Below are positions 8,304 through 15,949 of a stretch of 34,503 nt of DNA, one piece after another (position 1 is the first letter of the stretch; each line of letters begins with the position of its first letter). The DNA lies in NCBI RefSeq assembly GCF_032477075.1, contig NZ_JAWDXO010000029.1:1-34503 (forward strand). The letters are read 5' to 3'. The notes beneath the pieces were generated by a model. The model ran no database searches, was not told the DNA's origin, and worked only from the letters and a program-made list of their open reading frames with translations. The position numbers and the translations under genes were made by a program. Source of the stretch: Fusobacterium sp. (lineage in GTDB: Bacteria; Fusobacteriota; Fusobacteriia; Fusobacteriales; Fusobacteriaceae).

Positions 8304-8759
8304 TTAAACTAATACTTTAAATATTACCTTTGTTATTTCTTTTATTTCTCCTACTTTAAGCAATGCCATATGAGGCTCATCTGGGAAAAACATTATAAAT
8401 CTGTCTTCTGTTACATGAAACACATTTTTTAGCTCTCCATCATATAACTCACAATCCCCTTCTGAATTATACTCCTGTTTTACAGTTACTTCTGAATGAG
8501 GAGTATATCCCAGATTCTCTTCTCCAGATATGACTACATGTATATCTATATATTTTTTATGCCCTTCAAAAAATCCATCTTTTACCTCTTTTGTCATTGC
8601 ACAATCTGGATAATTAAAATATAAGTTATCTCCATCTATAATATTTTTTCCTGGAATTCCTTTTTTATATTCTCCATTTAATATATATTCTATTGCTTTA
8701 TCAAGATTTTTAGATATTCCCTTATATTGATTAAGGTCTTTTATTTCACCATATATCAT
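8304..8759 (-). CDS. YhcH/YjgK/YiaL family protein (NanQ-type sugar anomerase)
   Basis: This 151-aa cupin-like protein belongs to the DUF386 family, shown by MIYGEIKDL at the start, the KKYIDIHVVISGEE segment and the FFPDEPHMALL metal-site segment. In E. coli the homologue NanQ (YhcH) speeds anomer interconversion of sialic acid inside the cell. A TTG at 8774 also opens the frame, but GGAAG is correctly placed for the ATG at 8759 and gives the usual family length. It is the first gene after an internal operator-controlled promoter (8781-8831), so yhcH, nanA and nanE can be transcribed separately from the transporter genes. Confidence 0.9.
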   Translation of the reverse strand: MIYGEIKDLNQYKGISKNLDKAIEYILNGEYKKGIPGKNIIDGDNLYFNYPDCAMTKEVKDGFFEGHKKYIDIHVVISGEENLGYTPHSEVTVKQEYNSEGDCELYDGELKNVFHVTEDRFIMFFPDEPHMALLKVGEIKEITKVIFKVLV

Positions 8760-8780
8760 TTTTCTTCCTTTCAATCATTC

Positions 8781-8794
8781 TGTTCTCGTGAACA
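8781..8794 (-). promoter_or_regulatory. Operator of the nan regulator upstream of yhcH
   Basis: On the minus strand the site reads TGTTCACGAGAACA, a near-perfect palindrome with a central CG, as in LacI-family operators. It lies just downstream of the -10 and shares the form AATGWWCACGMGWACA with the sites at 14080 and 15577. The -35 hexamer starts 32 bp away, identical to the other two. Confidence 0.8.
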
Positions 8795-8801
8795 TTTATT
8801 T

Positions 8802-8831
8802 AAATTTATACCTTTTTAAATATTTTGTCAA
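8802..8831 (-). promoter_or_regulatory. Sigma-70 promoter of yhcH-nanA-nanE
   Basis: A perfect TTGACA (8826-8831) on the minus strand is followed by TAAATT at 17 bp spacing or TATAAA at 15 bp. The promoter lies between nanK and yhcH, with the operator at 8781-8794 over the expected start of transcription. Confidence 0.65.
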
Positions 8832-8843
8832 TCCTTTTTATTT

Positions 8844-9749
8844 TTAAAGTTTGCCAATTCTTTTAAGCAAAAGATAAACAGCCCCTAACATACCAGCATT
8901 ATTTCCAAGTTCTGCAAATTTTACAGAAAGATTTTTCTTATAATTTACACCAATTTTTGATGCAAGATTTTTATTTACTCTATTTAAAAGATAATCTCCC
9001 TGTTTAGTAATTCCTCCACCTATAATTATAAGAGATGGATTAAAAATATACGTAATAGTGCTCAAACCATCTGTAAAATAATCTATCCATTCTTCTACTA
9101 TCTCTTTAAATATAGGCTCTCCAGCTCTTTCTCTTGTAAATATCTCTTTTCCATTTAATTTAAAACCTGTTTTTTCTTTAACTATTCTTACTAGTGCTGT
9201 TGCTGAAGCATATCTTTCATAACATCCTTTTTTTCCGCACATACACTCAAGTCCGTTTTTTATTATCTGTATATGTCCAAACTCTCCTGCTACACAAGTA
9301 TCTCCTCTTAAAATATCATCATTTATGATAATACCTCCACCTATACCTGTTCCAATAGTAACACATATAAAGTCTTTTTTTCCTTTTCCTGCTCCAAGCC
9401 ACTTTTCACCAAGTGCTGCACAATTTACATCATTTTCCAGAACTGCAGGAAGAGAAAACTTATCCTCTAGCCTTTTTACTAAATCTGTTCCTATCCATCC
9501 AGGAATAATATCATTCCCTCCTATTACTTTTCCAATCTTTCCATCTATCTGTCCTGTCCCAGAAACAGCTATACCCAAAAGTTCTTTTTTGGGATACATT
9601 TCTATTATGTCAGATATTTTTTGGAATAAATTTTCTATACCTTTTTCAGCTTCTGTAGGAATTTCTCCCCCATCTGATATCTCTCCATCCAATGATACCA
9701 GACCATACTTTATCATTGTTCCACCAATATCTATACCTGCTATCTTCAA
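8844..9749 (-). CDS. nanK: N-acetylmannosamine kinase (ROK family)
   Basis: This 301-aa ROK kinase phosphorylates ManNAc at O-6. It shows the phosphate-loop GIDIGGT (5-11), the catalytic Asp in LENDVN (D107), GTGIGGG, the ROK signature GEFGH (155-159) and the zinc-binding cysteines C-M-C-G-K-K-G-C (169-176). I chose the TTG at 9749 because AAGGAG sits 6 nt before it and the protein then begins MKIAGIDIGGT, as ROK proteins normally do. An ATG at 9773 (309 aa) is possible but has only a weak site and overlaps the stop of the broken esterase gene. Placed between the transporter and yhcH-nanA-nanE, ManNAc is the likely substrate, although ROK kinases for glucose or GlcNAc look similar. Confidence 0.92.
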   Translation of the reverse strand: MKIAGIDIGGTMIKYGLVSLDGEISDGGEIPTEAEKGIENLFQKISDIIEMYPKKELLGIAVSGTGQIDGKIGKVIGGNDIIPGWIGTDLVKRLEDKFSLPAVLENDVNCAALGEKWLGAGKGKKDFICVTIGTGIGGGIIINDDILRGDTCVAGEFGHIQIIKNGLECMCGKKGCYERYASATALVRIVKEKTGFKLNGKEIFTRERAGEPIFKEIVEEWIDYFTDGLSTITYIFNPSLIIIGGGITKQGDYLLNRVNKNLASKIGVNYKKNLSVKFAELGNNAGMLGAVYLLLKRIGKL

Positions 9750-9765
9750 TTTTTTCTCCTTGTTT

Positions 9766-10108
9766 CTACTCATTCAAAAATTCCATAGCCCATCTTAAGT
9801 TTTCATCCTGTAAACTATTTAACATATCTTCATATCCATACTCTGGAAATATTAAATGTCTTTTTCTGCATAACAATTTATTATATACAGCAAACACTTT
9901 TTTTATATTTACATTTAAGAGTGCAAGAGCTAAGGCTATTCCCCCACTTAGAGAATAGCCCATTGCTCCAATTTTATTAATATTTATATAATCAAACCAT
10001 CACAATATCCATTATATCTGCCCAATATTCATTAAAATCATCTGTTTTACTACTTCTTCCTTGATATTTCTTTAATTGTTCTAATGGCATATCAACACTT
10101 AATGGCAT
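9766..10108 (-). pseudogene. Collapsed acetylesterase (acetyl xylan esterase/AXE1 family) remnant
   Basis: Three pieces of an alpha/beta-hydrolase of the AXE1 family (normally about 320 aa) are joined by deletions. The first 38 codons (10108-9992; MPLSVDMPLEQLKKYQGR, then DDFNEYW) match the family N-terminus and run into a TGA. In a shifted frame the sequence resumes as FDYININKIGAMGYSLSGG, the segment around the nucleophile serine. After IKKV it jumps to FAVYNK and HLIFPEYGYED, which is the family C-terminus, and ends with TAG at 9766, overlapping the alternative nanK start. The acid and most of the core are gone, so it cannot be active. In a sialic acid operon an intact copy could have deacetylated O-acetyl sialic acids; that role is inference. 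The start keeps an AGAGG site. Confidence 0.85.
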
Positions 10109-10129
10109 TTTTTATTTACCTCTCTTCAA

Positions 10130-11983
10130 TTATCCACCCATTATTAAATTAGGAAGGAATGTTATTATTCCTGGGAATATAGTTATAAATACTAATGTTA
10201 TGAAAATTGGTATTAAAAATGGGAGTACACCTTTTGTTACTGTACTTACAGACATTTTTCCTACCTGTGCTACTACAAACAGAGCCATTCCCATAGGAGG
10301 AGTAAGTATTCCAATCATCATATTTAATGTTGTCATCACTCCAAAGAATACTAAATCTATTCCCACTTTATCAGCCACTGGAATAAGCATAGGAAGTACA
10401 AGGAACTGAAGTGCAAGAGCATCAATAAACATTCCAAGAAATAGTAATAATAAGTTTATCATTATTAATACAGTCAATGGAGAACTTGCATATTTCATAA
10501 ATCCTGCTGCTATTTTCATAGCTATCTGTTCTCTTGCAATCATATCTCCAAAGAATGTAACTGTTATTATCATTAAAACTGTAACTCCGCTAATAGCCAT
10601 TGCTTCTATACAATGTTTGAAAAAGGATTTTACAGTTAATTCTTTATATATGAAAGCTCCTAGAAAAACTGAATAAGCTGCTGCAACTACTGCTGCTTCT
10701 GTAGGAGTAAATAATCCTGAAAATATTCCTCCAATAATAATGAATGGAGTTATTAAAGCCCAAAAAGATTTTTTAAAAGCTTCAACCTGTTCCTTAAAAG
10801 TAGCTTTTTTAGCTTTTTTATATCCTCTTTTTTTACATACAAAATAATTCATTATCATTAAAGCTATTGTAGTAAGAACTCCTGGAACAAATCCTGCCAG
10901 AAATAATTTAGCAATAGATTGATTAGCAATTACTCCATATACTATCATACTTATGCTTGGAGGAACCAAAGGTCCTATTATACATGAAGCTGCTGTGATA
11001 CCACCACAAATATCATCATCATATCCTGCATCTCTCATAGCTTTTATTTCCAACTGTCCAAGTCCACCAGCATCTGCTATAGCTGATCCAGACATTCCTG
11101 AGAAAATAAGAGATGCAGCTACATTTACATGTCCCATTCCACCAGTAAAGTGTCCTAGAAGAGCTTTTGCAAAATTAAATATTCTTTCTGTAATACCAGA
11201 TCCATTCATCAATATTCCTGTCAGTACAAAGAAAGGAACACTTAGAAGGCTAAAACTATTAAGACTGTCTACTAATTTAGCTGAAGCAAAATATATTACA
11301 TTCCATTTAGTAATTGAGAAATAGAATATTGTTGCTGCCATAAGGGACCACCCAACAGGAACTCCCATAAAAATCATTACTAACCAGATTCCAATAGTTA
11401 CATATCCTGCTATAGGTCCAAATTTATAATAGTTAGCAAGTCTGAATAATCTAAATACTTTAGGATCATATATTATTAATCCTATAATAATTACTAAAGC
11501 TGCTAAAAAAATTCCTGGATGTAATATCACTTTTTTATTATCATAATTTTCTTTATAAGCCTGAAAGAAACGTATCATCATAAGTATTGCTACAATAGGA
11601 AGTGCTATGTACATCCACCCTGCTGATATTTTTAATGATACCAATTCAAATATCCATTTTTTCTTATAGAGACTATTTCCTAAATAGCCCATAAAAATAA
11701 TAGATATAAAAATTATTATCTGCACAATAGTAAATGCAACTTTCTGCATTCTTGGAGAAAATCTGCTGCAAAGAAAATCTATAAGTACATGCTGCTGATT
11801 TCTGATACCCATACTAATTCCCAGCATTCCTACATATACAAATAACAGGCTTGATAATTCTTCACTCCACATAAGAGGTGTTCCTAAGACTTGTCTTGCT
11901 ACTATCTGCATTACAAGTATTATAAACATACAGACAAAAAGTGTCCCTCCTATCCATTCTTCTAATTTATCAAAAATTTTCAT
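10130..11983 (-). CDS. siaQM: Sialic acid TRAP transporter, fused small and large membrane subunits
   Basis: This 617-aa protein fuses the DctQ-like subunit (about 1-150, with EEWIGGTLFVCMF and the SEELSSLLFVYVGMLG helix) to the DctM-like 12-helix transport domain (about 190-617, with MGVPVGWSLM, SGMSGSAIADAGGLG and ILTPPMG). A linker helix joins the two, as in Haemophilus SiaQM and the structurally studied Fusobacterium nucleatum SiaQM. Together with SiaP it imports Neu5Ac using the Na+ gradient across the cytoplasmic membrane. It lies 31 bp downstream of siaP in the operon headed by the LacI-type regulator. The substrate is assigned from context and from the SiaP sequence. Confidence 0.94.
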   Translation of the reverse strand: MKIFDKLEEWIGGTLFVCMFIILVMQIVARQVLGTPLMWSEELSSLLFVYVGMLGISMGIRNQQHVLIDFLCSRFSPRMQKVAFTIVQIIIFISIIFMGYLGNSLYKKKWIFELVSLKISAGWMYIALPIVAILMMIRFFQAYKENYDNKKVILHPGIFLAALVIIIGLIIYDPKVFRLFRLANYYKFGPIAGYVTIGIWLVMIFMGVPVGWSLMAATIFYFSITKWNVIYFASAKLVDSLNSFSLLSVPFFVLTGILMNGSGITERIFNFAKALLGHFTGGMGHVNVAASLIFSGMSGSAIADAGGLGQLEIKAMRDAGYDDDICGGITAASCIIGPLVPPSISMIVYGVIANQSIAKLFLAGFVPGVLTTIALMIMNYFVCKKRGYKKAKKATFKEQVEAFKKSFWALITPFIIIGGIFSGLFTPTEAAVVAAAYSVFLGAFIYKELTVKSFFKHCIEAMAISGVTVLMIITVTFFGDMIAREQIAMKIAAGFMKYASSPLTVLIMINLLLLFLGMFIDALALQFLVLPMLIPVADKVGIDLVFFGVMTTLNMMIGILTPPMGMALFVVAQVGKMSVSTVTKGVLPFLIPIFITLVFITIFPGIITFLPNLIMGG

Positions 11984-12014
11984 CTATTTTCCCACCCTAT
12001 CTCTTTTACACAAT

Positions 12015-13007
12015 TTATTTTCCAGCTGCTGTTATTTCATCCACTGCCTGCTGACCAAGTTTTCCATTTTTCTTAATAAATTCATCATATACAGGCTGCA
12101 TTTTTGCTTTAAATTCATCTAAATTTGGTTCAGTTATCTTTACACCCTTCTGTACAAAGAAGTCTTTCAAACTAGCTTCTTCATCTACAAATAATTTTGT
12201 ATGATATTGTGCTGCTTCCTCAGCTGCATCTTTTACTACTTTTTGTAAATCTTCAGGCAAACTTTCTAGAGTTTCATTTCCAATTACATATAGCTGGTCA
12301 TTTAATATATGATTAGTCATAGCAAGATATGGCTGTACTTCATAAAATTTTTGAGCTCTTACTGCTGACAATGGATTTTCCTGTCCATCTACTGAATTAG
12401 TTTGAAGAGCAAGATATACCTCTGAAAATGCCATAGGTGTAGGTGCAGCTCCAGTATATTTTGCAAAGTTTAGATTGGATGCTGCATTTGGAACTCTTAA
12501 TTTCAATCCTTTCATATCTTCTATTGAATTAATAGCTCTATTTGAAGTAGTTTGTCTAGTTCCATTATAAGCCTGTGATAAAATAGTAATTCCTAGTTCT
12601 TCATTTATTTTATTTATTAGATTTTTTCCAAATTCAGTATCAAAAGTTGCTTTGTGCACGTGGTCAAAATCTTTTATCATGTAAGGCAATACATATACTT
12701 CAGCCTCTGGAAAGAATATTGCAAATCTTCCAATTTCTGTAAATGAGAAATCCAGAGCTCCTCCTGATACCTGCTCAAGCATACTTCTGTCATCTCCAAG
12801 TTGCCCATTAGGAAAAAGAGCTATTTCTATTCTTCCCTTTGATTCCTCTTTTACTTTATTTGCAAAAAATTCTGCTGCCTTATATTCATTAGATGCAGTT
12901 CCTGGAACCATTCCCATTTTTAAATTATATTCTGCTGCAAGTGCTGCTGTTGTCATTACACCAAATAACATTGTTCCTAATCCTAAAACTTTTAATGTGC
13001 TTTTCAT
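12015..13007 (-). CDS. siaP: Sialic acid-binding protein of the TRAP transporter
   Basis: This 330-aa DctP-family periplasmic protein carries a signal peptide (1-24, cleaved after AALA). The ligand-binding features of sialate SiaP proteins are present: NGTRQTTSNRAI (the arginine equivalent to Haemophilus Arg127), KLRVPN (the carboxylate-clamping Arg147) and TNSVDGQENP. It delivers Neu5Ac to SiaQM. The gene follows the regulator by 43 bp and has GGAGG upstream of its ATG. No separate promoter was recognised in the gap, so it is probably co-transcribed with the regulator. Confidence 0.95.
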   Translation of the reverse strand: MKSTLKVLGLGTMLFGVMTTAALAAEYNLKMGMVPGTASNEYKAAEFFANKVKEESKGRIEIALFPNGQLGDDRSMLEQVSGGALDFSFTEIGRFAIFFPEAEVYVLPYMIKDFDHVHKATFDTEFGKNLINKINEELGITILSQAYNGTRQTTSNRAINSIEDMKGLKLRVPNAASNLNFAKYTGAAPTPMAFSEVYLALQTNSVDGQENPLSAVRAQKFYEVQPYLAMTNHILNDQLYVIGNETLESLPEDLQKVVKDAAEEAAQYHTKLFVDEEASLKDFFVQKGVKITEPNLDEFKAKMQPVYDEFIKKNGKLGQQAVDEITAAGK

Positions 13008-13050
13008 AAATTTAAACCTCCTGCTTTTAATTTATTTTTGATTTATGTTT

Positions 13051-14055
13051 TTAATCATTTAAGTTCTCATAGAAGATAATATGTGATTTTGATATTTCCC
13101 AGTTTCCAGTTTTTGCATCATCTTTATATAAAATATCAAACATTTTTTTTCCAGCATTATATCCTTCAGCTGATATTTCTTCCATTACAGTTGCTGTTAT
13201 TATCTTATTTTTTATCATTCTCTTGATATTCTTTCCAATTCCATTTGTTACAATTTTTTTATCATTTAATATTTTTGAAGGTAATTTTTCAAAAATATCC
13301 TGAGCGTATCTATTTATATATATTCCCTTTATTTTTTCTTTTTCACATACCTTTTGTAAAAGTTCTATACTTTTTTCTATTCCATTTCCATTTAATGGAC
13401 CCACTATATCAATATCTGTCTCTCTTACTCTCTCTAAAAATCCTTTCAAGTATAATTTTGAAGATATTTTGTCATCACCATTATCTACAATCAACAGCTT
13501 TTCTCCCTTTCTAAGAAGAGCACTCATTATTCCTCCAGATATTTTTCCCTGTCTTAAATGGTCAGGTCCCACATGAGGTATATTTTCATGAAGTCTTATT
13601 CCTAAAGAAATTATATTAGTTTTTTCCAAATATGGTTTTAATATATCATATACTTTTTCTTTGGCTAAAGGTGTTATAATTAAACCATCCATATCTCCTG
13701 CTTCAAGAACTTTTTTAAGTTCCTTGATTTGACTTTCTGGATCATTAATATCATTTGTTATTATTTCTAATTTATAATTATATGCTTTAAATTCTTTTTC
13801 AGCCTCTTTTAATCCTTTTATTATTTCCTGAGTATAAAAAACATTTTTAGAATTAATCACTAAACAATAAACTTTCTTTGCTCTTTTTCCTGCAAGAGAA
13901 CTTCCTATATAATTTTTTTCATAGTTCATTTCTTTTACAAGTTCAAGTATCTTATTTTTAGTTTCTTCTTTAATCAATGAACTCCCATTTATTGCCCTAG
14001 CAACTGTTGTTCTGCTGATTCCTAATTTTTCTGCTATCTCTTTCTGTGTAATCAT
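13051..14055 (-). CDS. LacI-family transcriptional regulator of the nan locus
   Basis: The protein is 334 aa. An N-terminal LacI helix-turn-helix (ITQKEIAEKLGISRTTVARA, residues 2-21) and hinge region are followed by a periplasmic-binding-protein-like effector domain (about 60-334; GLIITPL, GPDHLRQGK). The frame opens 4 codons earlier at a GTG, but AAGGTG is correctly spaced for the ATG at 14055. It is the first gene of the siaP-siaQM operon and its own promoter carries an operator just past the -10, so it probably represses itself, the transporter, yhcH-nanA-nanE and nanM. The inducer is likely Neu5Ac or a pathway intermediate (ManNAc-6-P or similar), which is inference. Many described bacterial sialate regulators are GntR (NanR) or RpiR types instead. 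Confidence 0.88.
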   Translation of the reverse strand: MITQKEIAEKLGISRTTVARAINGSSLIKEETKNKILELVKEMNYEKNYIGSSLAGKRAKKVYCLVINSKNVFYTQEIIKGLKEAEKEFKAYNYKLEIITNDINDPESQIKELKKVLEAGDMDGLIITPLAKEKVYDILKPYLEKTNIISLGIRLHENIPHVGPDHLRQGKISGGIMSALLRKGEKLLIVDNGDDKISSKLYLKGFLERVRETDIDIVGPLNGNGIEKSIELLQKVCEKEKIKGIYINRYAQDIFEKLPSKILNDKKIVTNGIGKNIKRMIKNKIITATVMEEISAEGYNAGKKMFDILYKDDAKTGNWEISKSHIIFYENLND

Positions 14056-14079
14056 ATTCAAAATCACCTTCTCTTAAAA

Positions 14080-14093
14080 TGTTCGCGTGTTCA
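14080..14093 (-). promoter_or_regulatory. Operator upstream of the nan regulator gene
   Basis: Minus strand TGAACACGCGAACA, of the shared form AATGWWCACGMGWACA, lies immediately after the -10 box and 24 bp before the ATG. It is placed at the same 32-bp distance from its -35 as the other two sites. Confidence 0.8.
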
Positions 14094-14101
14094 TTAATAT
14101 A

Positions 14102-14130
14102 AATATAACTTTTATTCTTAAGTTTGTCAA
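14102..14130 (-). promoter_or_regulatory. Sigma-70 promoter of the regulator-siaP-siaQM operon
   Basis: TTGACA (14125-14130), 17-bp spacer, TATATT (14102-14107) on the minus strand. The rest of the 14068-14367 spacer is AT-rich with only weak, low-GC inverted repeats and no clear terminator for the kelch gene. Confidence 0.8.
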
Positions 14131-14367
14131 TGATTTTTTTAAGTTTTTTTAATGCTATTTCTAAACAAAAAGTTCTTATATACTCTGAAATAATTATTGC
14201 GTGTTAAAAAATAAGAATTATTTAAAAGAAAATTCTTTATTTTTCTATAAACATAAAGAAGAGAAAATTTGAGCAAAAATCAGATCAGATTTTAAAATAC
14301 CTTTATTTAAAATTTCTAATCTTTTTCTTTTTTATAACTCAATCATTTCTCTTCTTAAAATTTTTAA

Positions 14368-15504
14368 CTATTTTTTAATTATAGTTCCTGTATACATTCT
14401 AGCTGTTCTGACACCTGGTTTAATCTCCCCATTAATTGAAAATATTTTATTTCCAATCAAAACCAGCCCTTCTCCGCATGGTGCATCAAAAGGCACTTGC
14501 CCTATAGATTTCCATGAATCACTGTCAGAATTATATATAAGTATTTCTCTATTCCAATTAAATTCAGCAGGGTCTGCCCCAAAATATTCAGCTTTGAATC
14601 TTGCTAACTCCTCTCCTTTTAAAGAACCTAGGTTAGCTACTGCATTATCATATACCTCTTTATTAAATCCACCTATTACCATCATTTCTTTTTCATTTAA
14701 TTTCACTGAAGAAGCTCCAAGAAGAGATATTCCTTTTCCATCTAATTCTACAGAAGCTGCTGAAGTCCATTTATCAGCTGCAAAATCATATTTATACCCA
14801 TCAGTGTATGCAGTTGAATCTCCACCACTAAATACATACAATTTTCCATCAAGTATTTGAGATACAGCTTGTGTTCTAGTTGCTCCTCCTGGTACTGGTG
14901 CTAATTCCTTAATTTCTCCTGTTGCAATATTATATTCATATATTTTATTTGTAGCTTTTCCATTTTGTTTTCCAGATATAATATAAAGTTTTCCATCTTT
15001 TTCTACTGCTGTTCCATTTTGAAGAGTAAATGGTAAATCTCCTATTTTTTCTGCAGACAATTTTCCATTTTTTATGTTTAAAAATAATATATCATTATCT
15101 GCTTCTGCTGTTGCCCCTCCTCCTATATAATAAACTCCATCTTTTACAGTTACAGAAGCTCCATAACCAATTTCATTATCTAAATTAGTATGTTCTGCTA
15201 CTTCTAACTTTCCATCTTTTTCTTCTAAAAGATATACATCAGAATAAAGCTTCTTTGCTCCTCCATTTAATACAGTATCATAAGGAAAATTTGCTCCTCC
15301 CCCTACTACTACATATTTTTCATCAAGTACACCTGATAATACTCCAGCAGTTCCTATATTTTTTTCAAACCCTTTCTGCGCAGGGAGATCTCCAGCATGC
15401 TCCCAAGTTATTTTTCTTTCTATTCCTTGGTTTTTCACCTCTGTTGAACTACATCCTCCTAAAATTAATCCAGATAATATTACAGTAAAAATAAATTTTT
15501 TCAT
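14368..15504 (-). CDS. nanM: NanM-like kelch lipoprotein (N-acetylneuraminate epimerase)
   Basis: This 378-aa protein starts with a lipoprotein signal (lipobox LGGC, Cys18) followed by a six-bladed kelch propeller. Successive blades are marked by VVGGGANFP, YYIGGGAT, LYIISGKQ, LYVFSGGDS and MMVIGGFN. NanM in E. coli converts alpha-Neu5Ac, released by sialidases, to the beta anomer in the periplasm; the Cys here suggests membrane anchoring instead of a free protein. Two ATGs are adjacent; the second (15504) lies 6 nt from GGGAGG and is preferred to 15507. It has its own operator-controlled promoter and sits upstream of the nan operon on the same strand. Kelch proteins vary in function, but sequence and context agree on NanM. 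Confidence 0.88.
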   Translation of the reverse strand: MKKFIFTVILSGLILGGCSSTEVKNQGIERKITWEHAGDLPAQKGFEKNIGTAGVLSGVLDEKYVVVGGGANFPYDTVLNGGAKKLYSDVYLLEEKDGKLEVAEHTNLDNEIGYGASVTVKDGVYYIGGGATAEADNDILFLNIKNGKLSAEKIGDLPFTLQNGTAVEKDGKLYIISGKQNGKATNKIYEYNIATGEIKELAPVPGGATRTQAVSQILDGKLYVFSGGDSTAYTDGYKYDFAADKWTSAASVELDGKGISLLGASSVKLNEKEMMVIGGFNKEVYDNAVANLGSLKGEELARFKAEYFGADPAEFNWNREILIYNSDSDSWKSIGQVPFDAPCGEGLVLIGNKIFSINGEIKPGVRTARMYTGTIIKK

Positions 15505-15576
15505 CATAAACCTCCCATTTTTATTTATAAAAATATTATTTAGTTTAGTGATTGTATTAATTCTTAAACTTTAAAT

Positions 15577-15590
15577 TGTACTCGTGTTCA
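15577..15590 (-). promoter_or_regulatory. Operator upstream of nanM
   Basis: Minus strand TGAACACGAGTACA, matching the form AATGWWCACGMGWACA, lies just downstream of the nanM -10. It is the third copy at an identical promoter offset. Confidence 0.8.
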
Positions 15591-15598
15591 TTAATTTG

Positions 15599-15627
15599 AT
15601 AATAACTCTAATAATTTTATTTGTCAA
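15599..15627 (-). promoter_or_regulatory. Sigma-70 promoter of nanM
   Basis: TTGACA (15622-15627), 17-bp spacer, TATTAT (15599-15604) on the minus strand. The expected start of transcription falls inside or next to the operator at 15577-15590, a classical repressor layout. Confidence 0.85.
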
Positions 15628-15879
15628 CATTTTTTTATTTTTTAGAACATATTTACTTAAAACAGTATCATTTTTTACAACAACTATTAAAAAAATATAT
15701 ATATTCTTATCTCTTGATTTTATTAAACTTTTATTATAGTATTTTTATTTCTTAAATAGAAAAAATCGATCGTTTTATATACAATTTATATGATAATTTT
15801 TCAAAAAAATACTTTACATTTTTTTAAAAATGTTTTATTATTTCAAATATAAAATTTAAAGGCAATAATTAAATTTCAT

Positions 15880-15895
15880 CAACTTATAAAAGTTG
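15880..15895. promoter_or_regulatory. Inverted repeat upstream of the beta-barrel gene promoter
   Basis: CAACTTATAAAAGTTG has perfect 6-bp arms (15880-15885 and 15890-15895) and lies 6 bp before the probable -35 of the porin gene. It could be an activator site; it does not match the nan operator. The rest of 15630-15875 is AT-rich, with one CGATCG-centred near-palindrome at about 15765-15775 and nothing else I can name. Confidence 0.35.
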
Positions 15896-15901
15896 TCTTA
15901 T

Positions 15902-15931
15902 TTGCTTAAAATTTTATAAAAAATATATAAT
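15902..15931 (+). promoter_or_regulatory. Probable promoter of the beta-barrel gene
   Basis: TTGCTT (15902-15907), 18-bp spacer and a perfect TATAAT (15926-15931) precede GGGAGG and the ATG at 15950, giving a leader of only about 12 nt. The short leader is unusual but compatible with initiation. Confidence 0.55.
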
Positions 15932-15949
15932 TTTTCTGGGAGGAAATTT

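Noticed and set aside
14160..14300. Hairpins around 14210-14245 and 14275-14295 as a nanM terminator
   Set aside because: Stems are 6-7 bp of almost pure A/T with no clear T-run; in this AT-rich spacer they are expected by chance.
15760..15780. CGATCG-centred near-palindrome as another nan operator
   Set aside because: It does not match AATGWWCACGMGWACA and is not placed next to a recognisable promoter.
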